In this document: positions 12,675 through 25,700 of the stretch, in pieces
How positions within the stretch are numbered: the stretch's first letter is position 1
Layout of the letters: each line of letters begins with the position of its first letter
DNA from: Tubiluchus corallicola
Lineage: Eukaryota > Priapulida > Priapulimorpha > Priapulimorphida > Tubiluchidae
Length of the DNA: 64,000 nucleotides
Direction: 5' to 3'
Assembly (NCBI GenBank): GCA_030141605.1
Contig: JAQGDQ010000323.1
Location: 1-64,000 of the forward strand
Translations under genes and position numbers: made by a program
Notes under the pieces: generated by a model
What the model saw: the letters and a program-made list of their open reading frames with translations, nothing else
What the model was told of the DNA's origin: nothing
The model's database searches: none

Positions 12675-12812
12675 TCATACTCCCGTCTCGGAGCAACCGC
12701 GGAATCCAAACTTTGGTCGCGGTGACGTGCCTCTGGGTCGGACGGCCTTGGTGCTGCCAGACCTGGTGTCCAGCTTAGACGATGTTGATGTCTCCGGAAC
12801 AGTTACGGCCGT
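12675..12812 (-). CDS. PITPNM: PITPNM visible exon 21 (C-terminus, stop)
   Basis: Residues 1121-1165 and TGA. Acceptor GTTTTTTACAG, then [20 protein letters not shown] and a basic Pro/Arg/Gly tail ending ETGV. The tail is not conserved in sequence, but vertebrate proteins also end in a basic, Ser-rich stretch. The codons are clearly more GC-rich than surrounding DNA, as in the other exons. No clear AATAAA lies on the minus strand in the next 700 bp; an ATTAAA at 11978-11983 is a weak candidate. Confidence 0.85.
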   Translation of the reverse strand, partial: TAVTVPETSTSSKLDTRSGSTKAVRPRGTSPRPKFGFRGCSETGV

Positions 12813-13198
12813 CTGTAAAAAACAAATTTTCTGAAATAATAATGTGTTGCATTTCAAATTTTTCTACTAAATAAATACAAAAATTTTACAATAGCATCGT
12901 TTTCATTTCTTTTCATTTTTTACAAAATGACATACAGTTAAATTCTGCTAATACAATCCCGGCTTATAATGAAACTCTCAGTAGTATGAGGACTTTTTTA
13001 TGTCCCTGCCCAGGTTATAATAAAACATATGTAATCATTTATCCTTACTGTGAAACTTTATTAAACCCCATTTTATACAATGAATTCTCAAGGTCCCACC
13101 AGCATAAATTTAATGTAAACAAAAATTTTGAATTCAAGTTCCCGCCCGGTCTAGACACACTTAACAGCACCCCCCTCTCTCTCTCTCACACACTCCCT

Positions 13199-13235
<37 letters not shown>

Positions 13236-13240
13236 TCCCT

Positions 13241-13295
<55 letters not shown>

Positions 13296-13747
13296 CTTCC
13301 TCCAATGTTATTTCTAATGTCATTTCTCTCTCTCTTAGGCTTAGCCCTAAACATAAGTATAGTTCAGTTTATAATGTTGTAATATCTCCAGCCAACCATC
13401 TACTCAACGTGTAACACACAGTGACCACCTAATCACAACACAGGTACAACACATCACAACCAGCAATAAGCTAATCAACTGATGCTTGGCTTAACTAACC
13501 GAAATAGCTTAGGTCACGGAGGGTTAATAACAACCGGTATGTTCACCGATCAAAAGAAGACCGGTGTAGAGACTAATGACGCCAGTCAATTATTGCTATT
13601 TTACATTAACAACTTATAGTAAAAATGCGAGTAATGGATAGTAATGGATTAAACATGCTTAATACGAAAAAATATTCTTGACCCTTGAAAATCGTATTAC
13701 CGGAATTCGACTGTACTAATTTAGGAATTGTTTATAGTATCACTCAG

Positions 13748-13792
<45 letters not shown>

Positions 13793-16700
13793 TACTGATT
13801 TCTATATTGTACAAGAGAAAGTTGATGTTTATACACATATTACATGTGTTACTACTCATTAAAGACTATTTGTACCTGATATGATACTGTTCGCTTGGCC
13901 GTAGCTTTACGCTTGTCCTTGTTCTGACCCGGCAGACCAAAACAGCCTTTCTGAATAATCATACGGGCATTTCCCATAGCCGGACGTGACCTTCCGGGTG
14001 CGGAAAGCTGGCTGAGATGAGCCGCATAACCATCGCTTAGAATCTGAAAGAGTTAAGCAATGCGACATATAAACTTCACACAAGCAATATTGCAAGTTTG
14101 CAAAGATGGTGAACACAACTGTATCGTTTATTTAGAAAACATGAAACCTGCTCACGAAGATTTAGATAAAGAAAAGAAAATAGGAAAAGCAGGGAGTTGA
14201 ACCATAAAACTTTAGATTTCAAATTTGATGCCAAGACCACTATACCACACAGTCCCCTATGTGCACGGCATGCATTATTTCAGTCGTAATAGCTCACTAC
14301 GATACACAATTTCATAATTAAACGTCCAGTCCGGCAGTTATCCATAAGATATCCAAAGACAGCCACCAAGATAATAACATATCCATGCATACCAGATTCT
14401 GTAGCTAAAAGTTTTCGGACGCTAACAGTTAACTAAGCTTACCGTAGCTTGTTGGTAATGTTTCTTTGAAACTTTTCCAACTGCAAATATTTGCTCCTGT
14501 CGTAAGCCGATGCCCTGGTAGACTTGTATGTCTTTACTAGATCCGTACGCCGCGTGGATCACAACATCATTCTGTAAGACAGCATGGAGATAATGACAAA
14601 CCTACTGGACTTGCTTGCAGCAATAACAAAACTGTGTCGCCACTTTAGCAATCAAAGGCTACACAACCTTAGCACTTTGCCCTCTGTAAGGGATGCTAAA
14701 CAATACAAATTTGGCAATACCATAATAATACGACATGTTACTTTTTTTTTCTACGATAGTTTTCAGGTGATAATAAATATATAATAAATTATTTTTGAAT
14801 GATAAAAACGATTGCCGTTTTGTCGTTATATACTGGTTTATTTTAAACTGACATAAGTAATAGGTGATAACTTTCTCAGATGATAACTAAAATATAAAAT
14901 GAAGATTTTCTTCACAGAAGTACGGGGCCATCCACATATAACTTTATCATGTTTTCGGCATCGGCAGTAGAGTCACCTGCTGGTGTCACGCAGGTGTGAA
15001 AAAAGCAGGAAGTTGAAAAAAGTGAAGTCAGATATCAATATCATGACTAAATCACCTACATACCAGGCGTTATCATGTCTCCTACCGTCTACCTGCTCTA
15101 AACTTGATATCATTATATGTGGGTGGCCCTTACCTCTAAAAGCATTTTTAAAATATTAAAATTGGGTTAAGATAATTTACAAACATGGAAGGGATTTAAA
15201 CAAATTTTAAAAACAGCTGTATTTTCTAAACCAGCTTAATCCAATTTTAATATTTCAAAAATTCATGCCTTTAGAGATAAAAGCTGAGGTAACACACTTT
15301 ATACTTTTAAATGGTTTAAGCTGGGGTAACATACTTTATACTTTTAAATGGTTTAAGCTGGGGTAACATACTTTACACTTTTAAATGGTTTAACCTGGGG
15401 TAACATACTTTATACTTTTAAATGGTTTAAGCTGGGGTAACATACTTTATACTTTTAAATGGTTTAAGCCTGGGGTAACATACTTTATACTTTTAAATGG
15501 TTTAAGCTGGGGTAACATACTTTATACTTTTAAATGGTTTAAGCTGGGGTAACATACTTTATACTTTTAAATGGTTTAACCTGGGGTAACATACTTTATA
15601 CTTTTAAATGGTTTAAGCTGGGGTAACATACTTTATACTTTTAAATGGTTTAAGCTGGGGTAACATACTTTATACTTTTAAATGGTTTAAGCTGGGGTAA
15701 CATACTTTATACTTTTAAATGGTTTAAGCTGGGGTAACATAGTTTATACTTTTAAATGGTTTAAGCTGGGGTAACATACTTTATACTTTTAAATGGTTTA
15801 AGCTGGGGTAACATACTTTATACTTTTAAATGGTTTAAGCTGAGGTAACACACTTTATACTTTTAAATGGTTTAAGCTGGAGTAAAATACTTTATACTTT
15901 TAAATGGTTTAAGCTGGGGTAACATACTTTATACTTTTAAATGGTTTAAGCTGGGGTAACATACTTTACACTTTTAAATGGTTTAAGTTGGGGTAACATA
16001 CTTTATACTTTTAAATGGTTTAAGCTGGGGTAACATACTTTATACTTTTAAATGGTTTAAGCTGGGGTAACATACTTTATACTTTTAAATGGTTTAAGCT
16101 GGGGTAACATACTTTACACTTTAAATGGTTTAAGCCTGGGATAACATACTTTATACTTTTAAATGGTTTAAGCTGGGGTAACATACTTTATACTTTTAAA
16201 TGGTTTAAGCTGGGGTAACATACTTTATACTTTTAAATGGTTTAAGCCTGGAGTAACATACTTTATACTTTTAAATTGTTTAAGCCTGGGGTAACATACT
16301 TTATACTTTTAAATGGTTTAAGCCTGGAGTAACATACTTTACACTTTTAAATTGTTTAACCTGGGGTAACATACTTTATACTTTTAAATGGTTTAAGCTG
16401 GGGTAACATACTTTATACTTTTAAATGGTTTAAGCTGGGGTAACATACTTTATACTTTTAAATGGTTTAAGCTGGGGTAACATACTTTATACTTTTAAAT
16501 GGTTTAACCTGGGGTAACATACTTTACACTTTTAAATGGTTTAAGCCTGGGGTAACATACTTTATACTTTTAAATGGTTTAAGCCTGGGGTAACATACTT
16601 TACACTTTTAAATGGTTTAAGCTGGGGTAACATACTTTACACTTTTAAATGGTTTAAGCTGGGGTAACATACTTTATACTTTTAAATGGTTTAAGCTGGG

Positions 16701-19700
16701 GTAACATACTTTACACTTTAAATGGTTTAAGCTGGGGTAACATACTTTATACTTTTAAATGGTTTAAGCTGGGGTAACATACTTTATACTTTTAAATGGT
16801 TTAAGCTGGGGTAACATACTTTATACTTTTAAATGGTTTAAGCTGGGGTAACATACTTTATACTTTTAAATGGTTTAAGCTGGGGTAACATACTTTACAC
16901 TTTAAATGGTTTAAGCCTGGGATAACATACTTTATACTTTTAAATGGTTTAAGCTGGGGTAACATACTTTATACTTTTAAATGGTTTAAGCTGGGGTAAC
17001 ATAGTTTATACTTTTAAATGGTTTAAGCTGGGGTAACATACTTTATACTTTTAAATGGTAAGTCTCCCAGCTATATAAATGTGGATGAAACTCAAAAGTA
17101 GCTTTCTGAGCGACCATGCATCTACACAAAAAAATGACAAGAATAAAAACGGCTTGAACTGAGTAAGTTAAGCAAACCTCGTGCATCATGGAGCGTAGAT
17201 AGTTGGTTTTGTGTCGCAGCGGATCGTACGACAAGCCATCACAGAACGATACCATGCCGTGCGGAAAGTTATGCTGTGCGAGCCAGGACACGACTCGCTG
17301 CTGCTGCATGTCCGGACGCCCCGTAATGTAGAGGATAAGAAAGCCCAGTTCTTGCCAGTGTCTGACGACGTCTACGGCACCGGCTCTGACCTGGAATGTC
17401 AAAATCGTAATTTCAAATGGAACAATGATAAGTCTAATAAGTTTCCATGAAAAGGAAGCCAAATCATTTCTGTTGCAGGTAGGCACATGGATATAACTTA
17501 TATTCCTATATTCAGCCATTAACAAAAGTTTTGTTAACTGATTTTTTTTAGTACGCAACACGAACTCCAAACAGGCAAAAATACACCCATCCTTAAAATC
17601 AGGCAAAATAGCAAATCCGAATCAACAACTGTTAGAATACTAGGAAATGCTGCTTAGAACAGAATAGACCCCAGAAGGTGGTGCAGAGACAGTATTAGCC
17701 ATACTACTAATCATAATCTGGAGTTCATGTGGTTATTTTTTCATAAGATATTTTGTTATTGCTATGTACAGTAAGTCCTCGCATAATGACTCTAACGCGT
17801 TCCAGCAAAACGCGACGTTAAGCGAAACGTAGTTAAACAAAAACCAAGACTTCCACAGAAGGTAATGTAAAAGAATCGATACATCCAATCGATACATCCA
17901 AAATCAATTTAATCACATAAATTAAATGTTTTACGAGTTTTATTCAAATTTCTACTGATTAATTTCTTTCCATTTGCTTGAAACCACCTACATATTTCAC
18001 TTACCTAGCTACCTATAGTGGTTTCTTTTTCATTAACATTTAAGTCTAGGCAGTGGTTAAACAATAGAGACTGCAGAGTCAAAGCAAAACCCTGGGGCGA
18101 CCTTAGGAATCTTACTTAGATACTTAGTTCAGTTGCTATAGCAAAAGGTTGCAAATCACACAATGTTTGCTACACATAAAGTAATTGATACTTTACTACA
18201 ATAATTGCTTTGTTGTTGCTACTAGTGCATTTCTAGAATAGAGTAACGCATTACGTACTGTTTTAATGAATCAAATAAGGCAAAAATGTTGTGGCTAAAA
18301 TAAAAATTGGCTTTGAGCAATGAAAAAAATGCCGTTAAAACGAAGTGGTGCATCGTTAGGTGAAAAAAGTGTCAAATGTGTTCATCGTTGTTCAAACAAA
18401 ATGTTGGTGATTGGTGAGTCGTTAAGCGAGGACTTACTGTATATCATAATTTATAATTCTATTAACCTAATTGTGCACACAAATTGAACTTTATATGCAA
18501 ATAAACATAGCAAACGAACACAGAAGAAGCAATTTGATCATGAAGAAAGAAGCATCTTCTAGAAAAAGAGTTTTCTAATGCAGAAAGCTTGCAAATTATC
18601 ATTCCAACTATGATTTAAATGTATGCTTATACTTTAAAATTTGTGATTGTTAATTAATAAACTAATTTGACTGGTCTGCTGCGCATTCGCGAGGATATTA
18701 CTGCAATATGGCACACCTTATTGGCTTTATTGCGTGCAATTTTTGACTTTGGGATTTTATCTGATGGAAAAAATTATTTTATGTCTGTGGGCAATAGTGT
18801 GAACATGATATGTGAAAATGATGCTTAGCTTGATTCACATGTGATGAACAATATCGTAAAAAGAAACTGAAAAGTTTAAAGTTTTAAATGAACTTGGCTA
18901 TACCCCTATACACAATGTTAATTTCCTTTGTGTAAACCAGCTGAATAATACAAACCCTACCTTTGGGTCTTTTCCCATTATTGAAACACTCGCCGTGAAG
19001 GATCCATCAATACTGAAAACGACCATCTCCGTCTTGGGAGGCAGTACGGCAAGATAAAAATCTACACTAGTGTGATCACCCCTTTAGAAACAAGTAGTCG
19101 ACATCAGACACATTATAACAATGAAGAATACAATGTACTGCAAAAGCCAATCACAATTTTGAGGTTTATGAAGTGGTAAAAAACTTGTATCTTAAAAAGT
19201 CTTATACATGTTTGACGAAAGACTTAAGCCTAATAGGCGTTTTCACATTCCAGCGATTGATGATGATCGTGAAAAGGTCAAAAGTTAAGTGTACCAGACA
19301 ATGTAATTGTATACACTTGACAATGCCTCTCAACCTATGCTATTGTAATAGTGACAGTTTTAACAGCTAGCTAGAACCTTACCTAGTTCATTTTTTTCTT
19401 GTTCCCAAGCAAGATCCTGCTAGTAAATTACTGTATGCATAGACTAATGCATAATTACGTAAAGTCCACGTAAAATGACTGGTTACTGAACTGATGCAGC
19501 ACACGGCTTTTGTTTTACTTACACGTCACGTGACGTTGTAGTTAAGATACGTTGTTGTGGTACACTGAACCTTTGAGCTGCAAACACCGTGCCTGCGTAC
19601 AGCGACACTGTGAAAAGGCTTATAATGAAGAACTGTTACAAAATCACATGTTAAACCAAGTCAGTTAATAACGCATGACTTTACATTGTGAAAGATTAAA

Positions 19701-22700
19701 AGTAAGTTTTTCTGGTGAGTCAGTGGTGCATACTGGGAAGGTTAGTTAATGACATTTCACCAGGTGGTGCAAACATTTTCAATTGCCAAGAATTTTCTTT
19801 TTTACTTACATAAATCCTTCAAGAAAGTAAGAGTAATGCTAAGCAATATAACTCTGTGCAAAAAGTTTTTTTGGGTATACTTTAAAATTGTGTATTCTTC
19901 CCCTTTAAAGGACAACTTTAAAGCAGAACAGACAATAATAAGATGCCTCGTAACTGTTAGACCTCAATGTGCAGACAAACAAACTGACATGGAGAATGAA
20001 ATGCTGCCAGCTAAACTTCATCAAAAGCAACCACTCCCTCAATCAGGCAACTGTTGGGATCAAGCACACATGTTGGACAAAATAGCAAGTCTTCAAGTCT
20101 TCTCATACAAACAAACATGCTCCAGTGAAAGCTTATTGAATTACAATTTCTAGCAAGTATCTTTATGTGACAAAAAACATGGCGATAAAAATAAAGCAAA
20201 GTTTTACCTCACGACGCATTTAATAGGATACATTCCGTGTGCTAGTCGCTTCTCATCCGGTATCGTGTACGTCACTCGACCGTGGCTGTTCGTCACCTCC
20301 ATACCGAAGAGTTCGTACTCACCTGTGGGCGGTTGAGTCATGATATAAACATCCACCTGTTGGCAAAACAGTTGAGTCGTAAAAAGACAAAATGATTCAG
20401 CTTTGTTTCAATGACATAAAAAATGAAATCCCTCTATTACTTTTACTAGCAAAACCCGGCATTCGGAGGGTGTTCTCTCCTTACTCTCTCTTTCTCGTCT
20501 CTCTCTTCCTCTCTGCTCCTCCCTCTCTCTCTCTTATGGAAAGTCATGATCTGCTTACAAAAAGTCATGCAGTCCGCTACATATAGTTACATCATAATTT
20601 TCAAGTGAATGAAGGCTATCACAGCACCTGGAAATTTCTATATAACTGTAACATAAATGAATTTTATTCTTTGTAGATAAATTTAGTAAATTTCCTTGTT
20701 AAATTTTTCTATGTTTAAGTGACAGTAGTAAAATAAACCCAATCTGTTAAGAGATTTGTCCTTTTCGTTAAAATTAAAGCTCGATGCAAGCCCCAATAAC
20801 TTAATCCAGATCATTTCCAAACATTAAAAAGAATAGATCATATATTTTGATAACATATTAGATATGTTATTTTCTTTATAGATTATACGTCAGATAAGAC
20901 CAGTAATAACTCATTTAGGAAGAAATAGTATAAACGCGGGACCAAAACTGCAAATCTTACAACTATATCTAGTGACCAAAGGTGCAAATTAATTACAAAT
21001 TCCACAAAGAAGAGGCTCAATAAAAAAGCTAAATCTATAAAAGTATTGCCACATAGATATGCATATACCAGTTTCACAGATTTTGCTGCAATGTTATTAA
21101 CTACTTGAGACTGCTTAGTAATTGTTCTCGTACCTTTTCACCAGTGAGAGACACCATGTCTAAAGGACCGTACATGAATCTAGCTGTTATAATCTGTGGA
21201 CCTTCCTCTTTCGTCAATACGTCATTGGCTCTGTGATTTGAGTGCATATTCTACGTGAAAGAAGGAACATTAGTACGATGATCAGTCACAGAAACTGCAA
21301 AATGAGCAATCATTATCGTCACTTTGTCCGAATTTGCGAAGATTGAAACGCTATCATTATTTTTAAAAAATTATGAACAGTTTGAAAAGTAACCAGAACA
21401 TTAGTTGCAGACTCTTCACTAAACAAAAGTTTATATTATTTGATACTGTCAATGAGATCAATAATATGTTTTTTAGCTGAATCAGTGGTGCACACTGGGA
21501 TGGAGATGCAGAGAGATTTTACCAAGTGGCACAAGTATTTCAAATCATTAAGAATTTCCTTTTCCAATTACGTAAGTATTTCAAACAGGCAAGCGTAATG
21601 CTAAGGTATATAACTTTGTATGTAGAGTTCTTTGGGACATATTCCAAAATTCCCTTGTCTTCCCCTTTATAAAGAAGGGATCATACGACACTCTTTGTAT
21701 AAGTATACACCACAACTTTTTCAATTCATTCTCCAGTAACAGCCTAAATAAAATGTGATTCAAAATTAGTGGCTGGAGCTATCTGAAAGACCAACATTAG
21801 TTGTAAGACCCAGCCATTTTAAATTGTCCTAACAATGAACTGGTCCTTGTAGCTGCGCATTTACAGCTTTGTTCATGTTTTGTACAAAGGTTTCTCTTAT
21901 TACCATCCACATGCATTAATCACAGAACGAATTGTGTTGGAATAACATAATTTTATTTTTTCTGTCATTTCGCTTTATATCACATGATTTGTGCTGAGTA
22001 TTTGTCTTATTTGCTTCTCATAATGTTGATTTTAGTAATTTTTACTTAAGTGGATTGATGTGTGAACATGACCATAACTAGTTGAAACCTTGCTGATGTT
22101 TGTGTCTGAATAAAAACTATGTCTTTGCTTAAGTGGAAGCAGGCTGTTATTTTCATTTTAAGAATTTGTTTTCCACGTTACCAATCAAAGCAATGAATTA
22201 TTCTTTTTCATCCGATTCTTGACAGTCAAAGAATGCAACACATTTCAGGACAAAAGTACAAATTCCATGTCTTTGAACAATTGCGCCATCTGCTGCATAG
22301 AAGAAAACCCAGATAATAATTAAGCATTTAGGCTTACTTTAATTTTGACTGTAGTTCGACGTTTGAGCCACTTCTCTCTAGGCTGAGCTGGAGCAAAACC
22401 AGAGCCATCTTTTGACTCGTTCAGAAGGTGAGAGTTGTCGGAACCAAAGACCTGTAACAATATGCCAAAGACTTGATAAAAGAACTCACGTAAAGTATAT
22501 ACCACAGCAACGCGTTTTAACTACAACCGTGACGTGACATGTGGGTAAAGCAAAGCCGACAGTGCATCAGTTCAGTAACTTTTCAGTTGTTTACATGGAC
22601 TTTACTTAACTATGCATTAGTCTGTGTGGAGATTGATTTACCAGCAGGATCTTGCTTAGGAACAAGAAAAAATTAACTAGGTAAGGTTCTAGCCAGCTGT

Positions 22701-25700
22701 TAAAACTGTTACTATTACAATATCATGAACTGCGAGGCGTTGTCAAGTGTACACACTTAACCTTTGACCTTTTCACAATCATCATCAATCACTGGAACTG
22801 CAAAAAGGATTAATGTACAACTTAAAATTATTTTATTTCACCAAGTATACTTCTCTATAACCGGTGCATAAAAAAAGTTACTTAGGATGTAAATCTAGTT
22901 TTACGTTATCAAAACGAAGTGGGCTACTGCAGAATTACTGGTCCTGCCTTCCTATCTGTATTTCTGTCTGTCGCCACTTTCTGACCTGACGACTTGATGA
23001 CCACTATCGACACAATGATTCACTGACCACAGCTACCATTGATTACTCACCTGCCTCAGTATAAATGACACAACATCGCAGGACTCCCAGTAACTAGCAT
23101 GAAAGAGGTGTGGTAGCGCGTTGGTGGGAAAACTAGACAATCCTTCCGGGCAATAGATGGCGTAGTCCATCCTCTTCACCCCCCACCATTTACTTGTTAC
23201 TAGAAAAGTAATTGACTATTACAACAGGTCTCCATGAAACACTACAGGATATACTAGAAAAAATTCTGCAACAATAGACAGAGTCAGTTTTTCAATTAAA
23301 TTCAACATGGTGGTATTGATATCATTTCCACATTCTTGAGAGTAGCGAGTCCCTTGACCAACAGTTGACGTCGACCTTGTTTGTGACAGGATCATCATAA
23401 AGTGAAAGAAAGAGCAGCAATTAGACATTTGTAGTAGTTCAGTCACGCGGGATTTCAACAAGATAGTAAGTCAATTTTGTCTGCTGTAGTGAACAATCAT
23501 GAAATAACATTCAAACGAAGCCTAGAATGATCAGAAAATATGATCTAGAAAAAAGTTTAACACAATTTGAAACAGACTTTTTTGATGTACATTAGCAATG
23601 TTAGAATAGAATGGAATGGAATAGAATAGAATAGAATAGAACAGAAATGTATTTTTTACTTGGATACACAATTTAACACAATTTGAAACAGACTTTTTTG
23701 ACGTACATTAGCAATGTTAGAATAGAATGGAAAGGAATGGAATAGAATAGAATGAAATGGAATAGAATAGAATACAACAAAAATGTATTTTTGACGTGGA
23801 TACACAATTTAACACAATTTGAAACAGACTTTTTCAATGTATATTAGCAATGTTAGAATAGAATGGAATGGAATGGAATAGAATAGAATGGAACGGAATG
23901 GAACAGAACAGAATAAAACACAACAGAAATGTATTTTTTACTTGGATACACAATTTAGCACAATCTGAAACAGACTTTTTTGATTTACTTTAGCAATGTT
24001 AGAATTGAATAGAGTAGAAATTTATTTTTTACTAGGATATGCAAAAACATAACATTATTTCCACTATGGTCGAAATGTGGATGGTAATTACTAAAAATAA
24101 GAAATACTATTATTAAAAATGAGAAGTTAAGAAGAGCATTATAAAATAAGCACAACATTTTGCAATACATCTATAGTAAAATTAAGACAGTAATAAAATT
24201 TAAGTACAAGAAAAGGCTAAAAAGTTATGGTTAAAGATTTAACATGAATGCGCCAAAGATGCATGTTTGCAGTCGGACAGAAAACAACCAAACTCGGCTA
24301 GTCTATTGAAGAGCCTTGGAAACTTTTGTAAGGGTCAGACGCACAACACAAGGTATGGGGCAATAGTTTAAAACTTGCTGCTGATTTTCTAGAAAATAGT
24401 TTCAACTTTATTTAATACAGGTTAACAATTATTTAAGCCTGAAACAAATAATCATAGATTTTTAAACATGCTGCTCCCATTCAGGAACTTAACACAATTT
24501 AAACTGAAGCAATAAAAGCATTTTCAACAAACGTGTCAGTCAATTAAGAATAATAAAATGTGTGCAATTATGCAAAACTCACTTTCCGAAAGCGTGGACA
24601 ATGTGGCACTGTCCGTGACACCGGACAGCTGACTGCTAATACTGCTAGAACTGCTACGTCGGGGACCTAGCAAGGGCGTGGTCGGATTGTTGTCCCCGCT
24701 GATAAACAACGGTGCGTGCCTGTGTATGTACTCGACTGCAAGAAATGAAGTGTATTGTAAGAATATTGCTCAATATTTTCGTTTCACACACACACAGTAC
24801 AGCATAATAGTTTTAAGCAATTTTCAATATTGTCTCAGATGCTCAATAATATTATGCAATAATCAGTACTGACGTCAATTCAACAGTTAATTCAATTCAA
24901 TATTCAGTATTGGGCAACACAGTTAACGAAATCTATTGCGTGTGATGCACCTGACACAAAAACAGTCATATCTTGGTTTGCCGGACAAAAGCAGGGAGGC
25001 ATCAGTCCGAAGTTGCCCATTAAACTCACGGTAATGTAGAATCAATCACCTAATTGTCTTAAAAACGACTAGTACGGGTCGCTCCTACGCAAAAGTATAT
25101 GACAACTGTCGGCAATAGACTCAAATAATTCCGCATAATTGACTTTAAACTACTTACACACGCTGACTAAACCATTTAAACATGTTGACATACAACTTAC
25201 ACAGATGTCGTTACGCGCTGCTTGGTTACACTGATGTAATGATATAAACAAAGTGATGGCCTACCAACTAGCATTCAGCTCGCGAAACAACGGACTCTTT
25301 TTGTAGTACGCGAGACTTTTAACTGTCCAGATTTTGTCTGGTTCTTCCGATATCCGTAAAAGCGAGGTTCGGCAAACCGAGATATGAGTGTAATCAACTG
25401 TACTCACCTAGATAAACACTTTGACCGTCACCTAGTGGATATTTCTGGTAACGAGCTATATTGAGAGGTGGTATGAGGGAGAACTTGCAACACATGAGCG
25501 GCTCAATCCTTGACGCTGACGGATCCGCCGGATGAAACAGATTGAATATTTGCTGGCAAGCTGGTTTCGGTGGCGCCACTAAATAACAGATCAAGAAAAG
25601 TTGAAAAGACACTCGTTGCAGTGTATTAGTTAAAATGAGGCAGATTGTACAATATACATTTGTTCGCAGTTCTATTAGAGAATAACCTTCTCTGTCACTT

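Noticed and set aside
15285-17058. CRISPR-like regularly repeated array
   Set aside because: Repeats are directly adjacent with no unique spacers, in a metazoan intron; it is a minisatellite.
17043-17606. 187-codon minus ORF as a single-exon gene
   Set aside because: Only its middle (17178-17390) is PITPNM exon 18; the ends are intron read-through past good splice sites.
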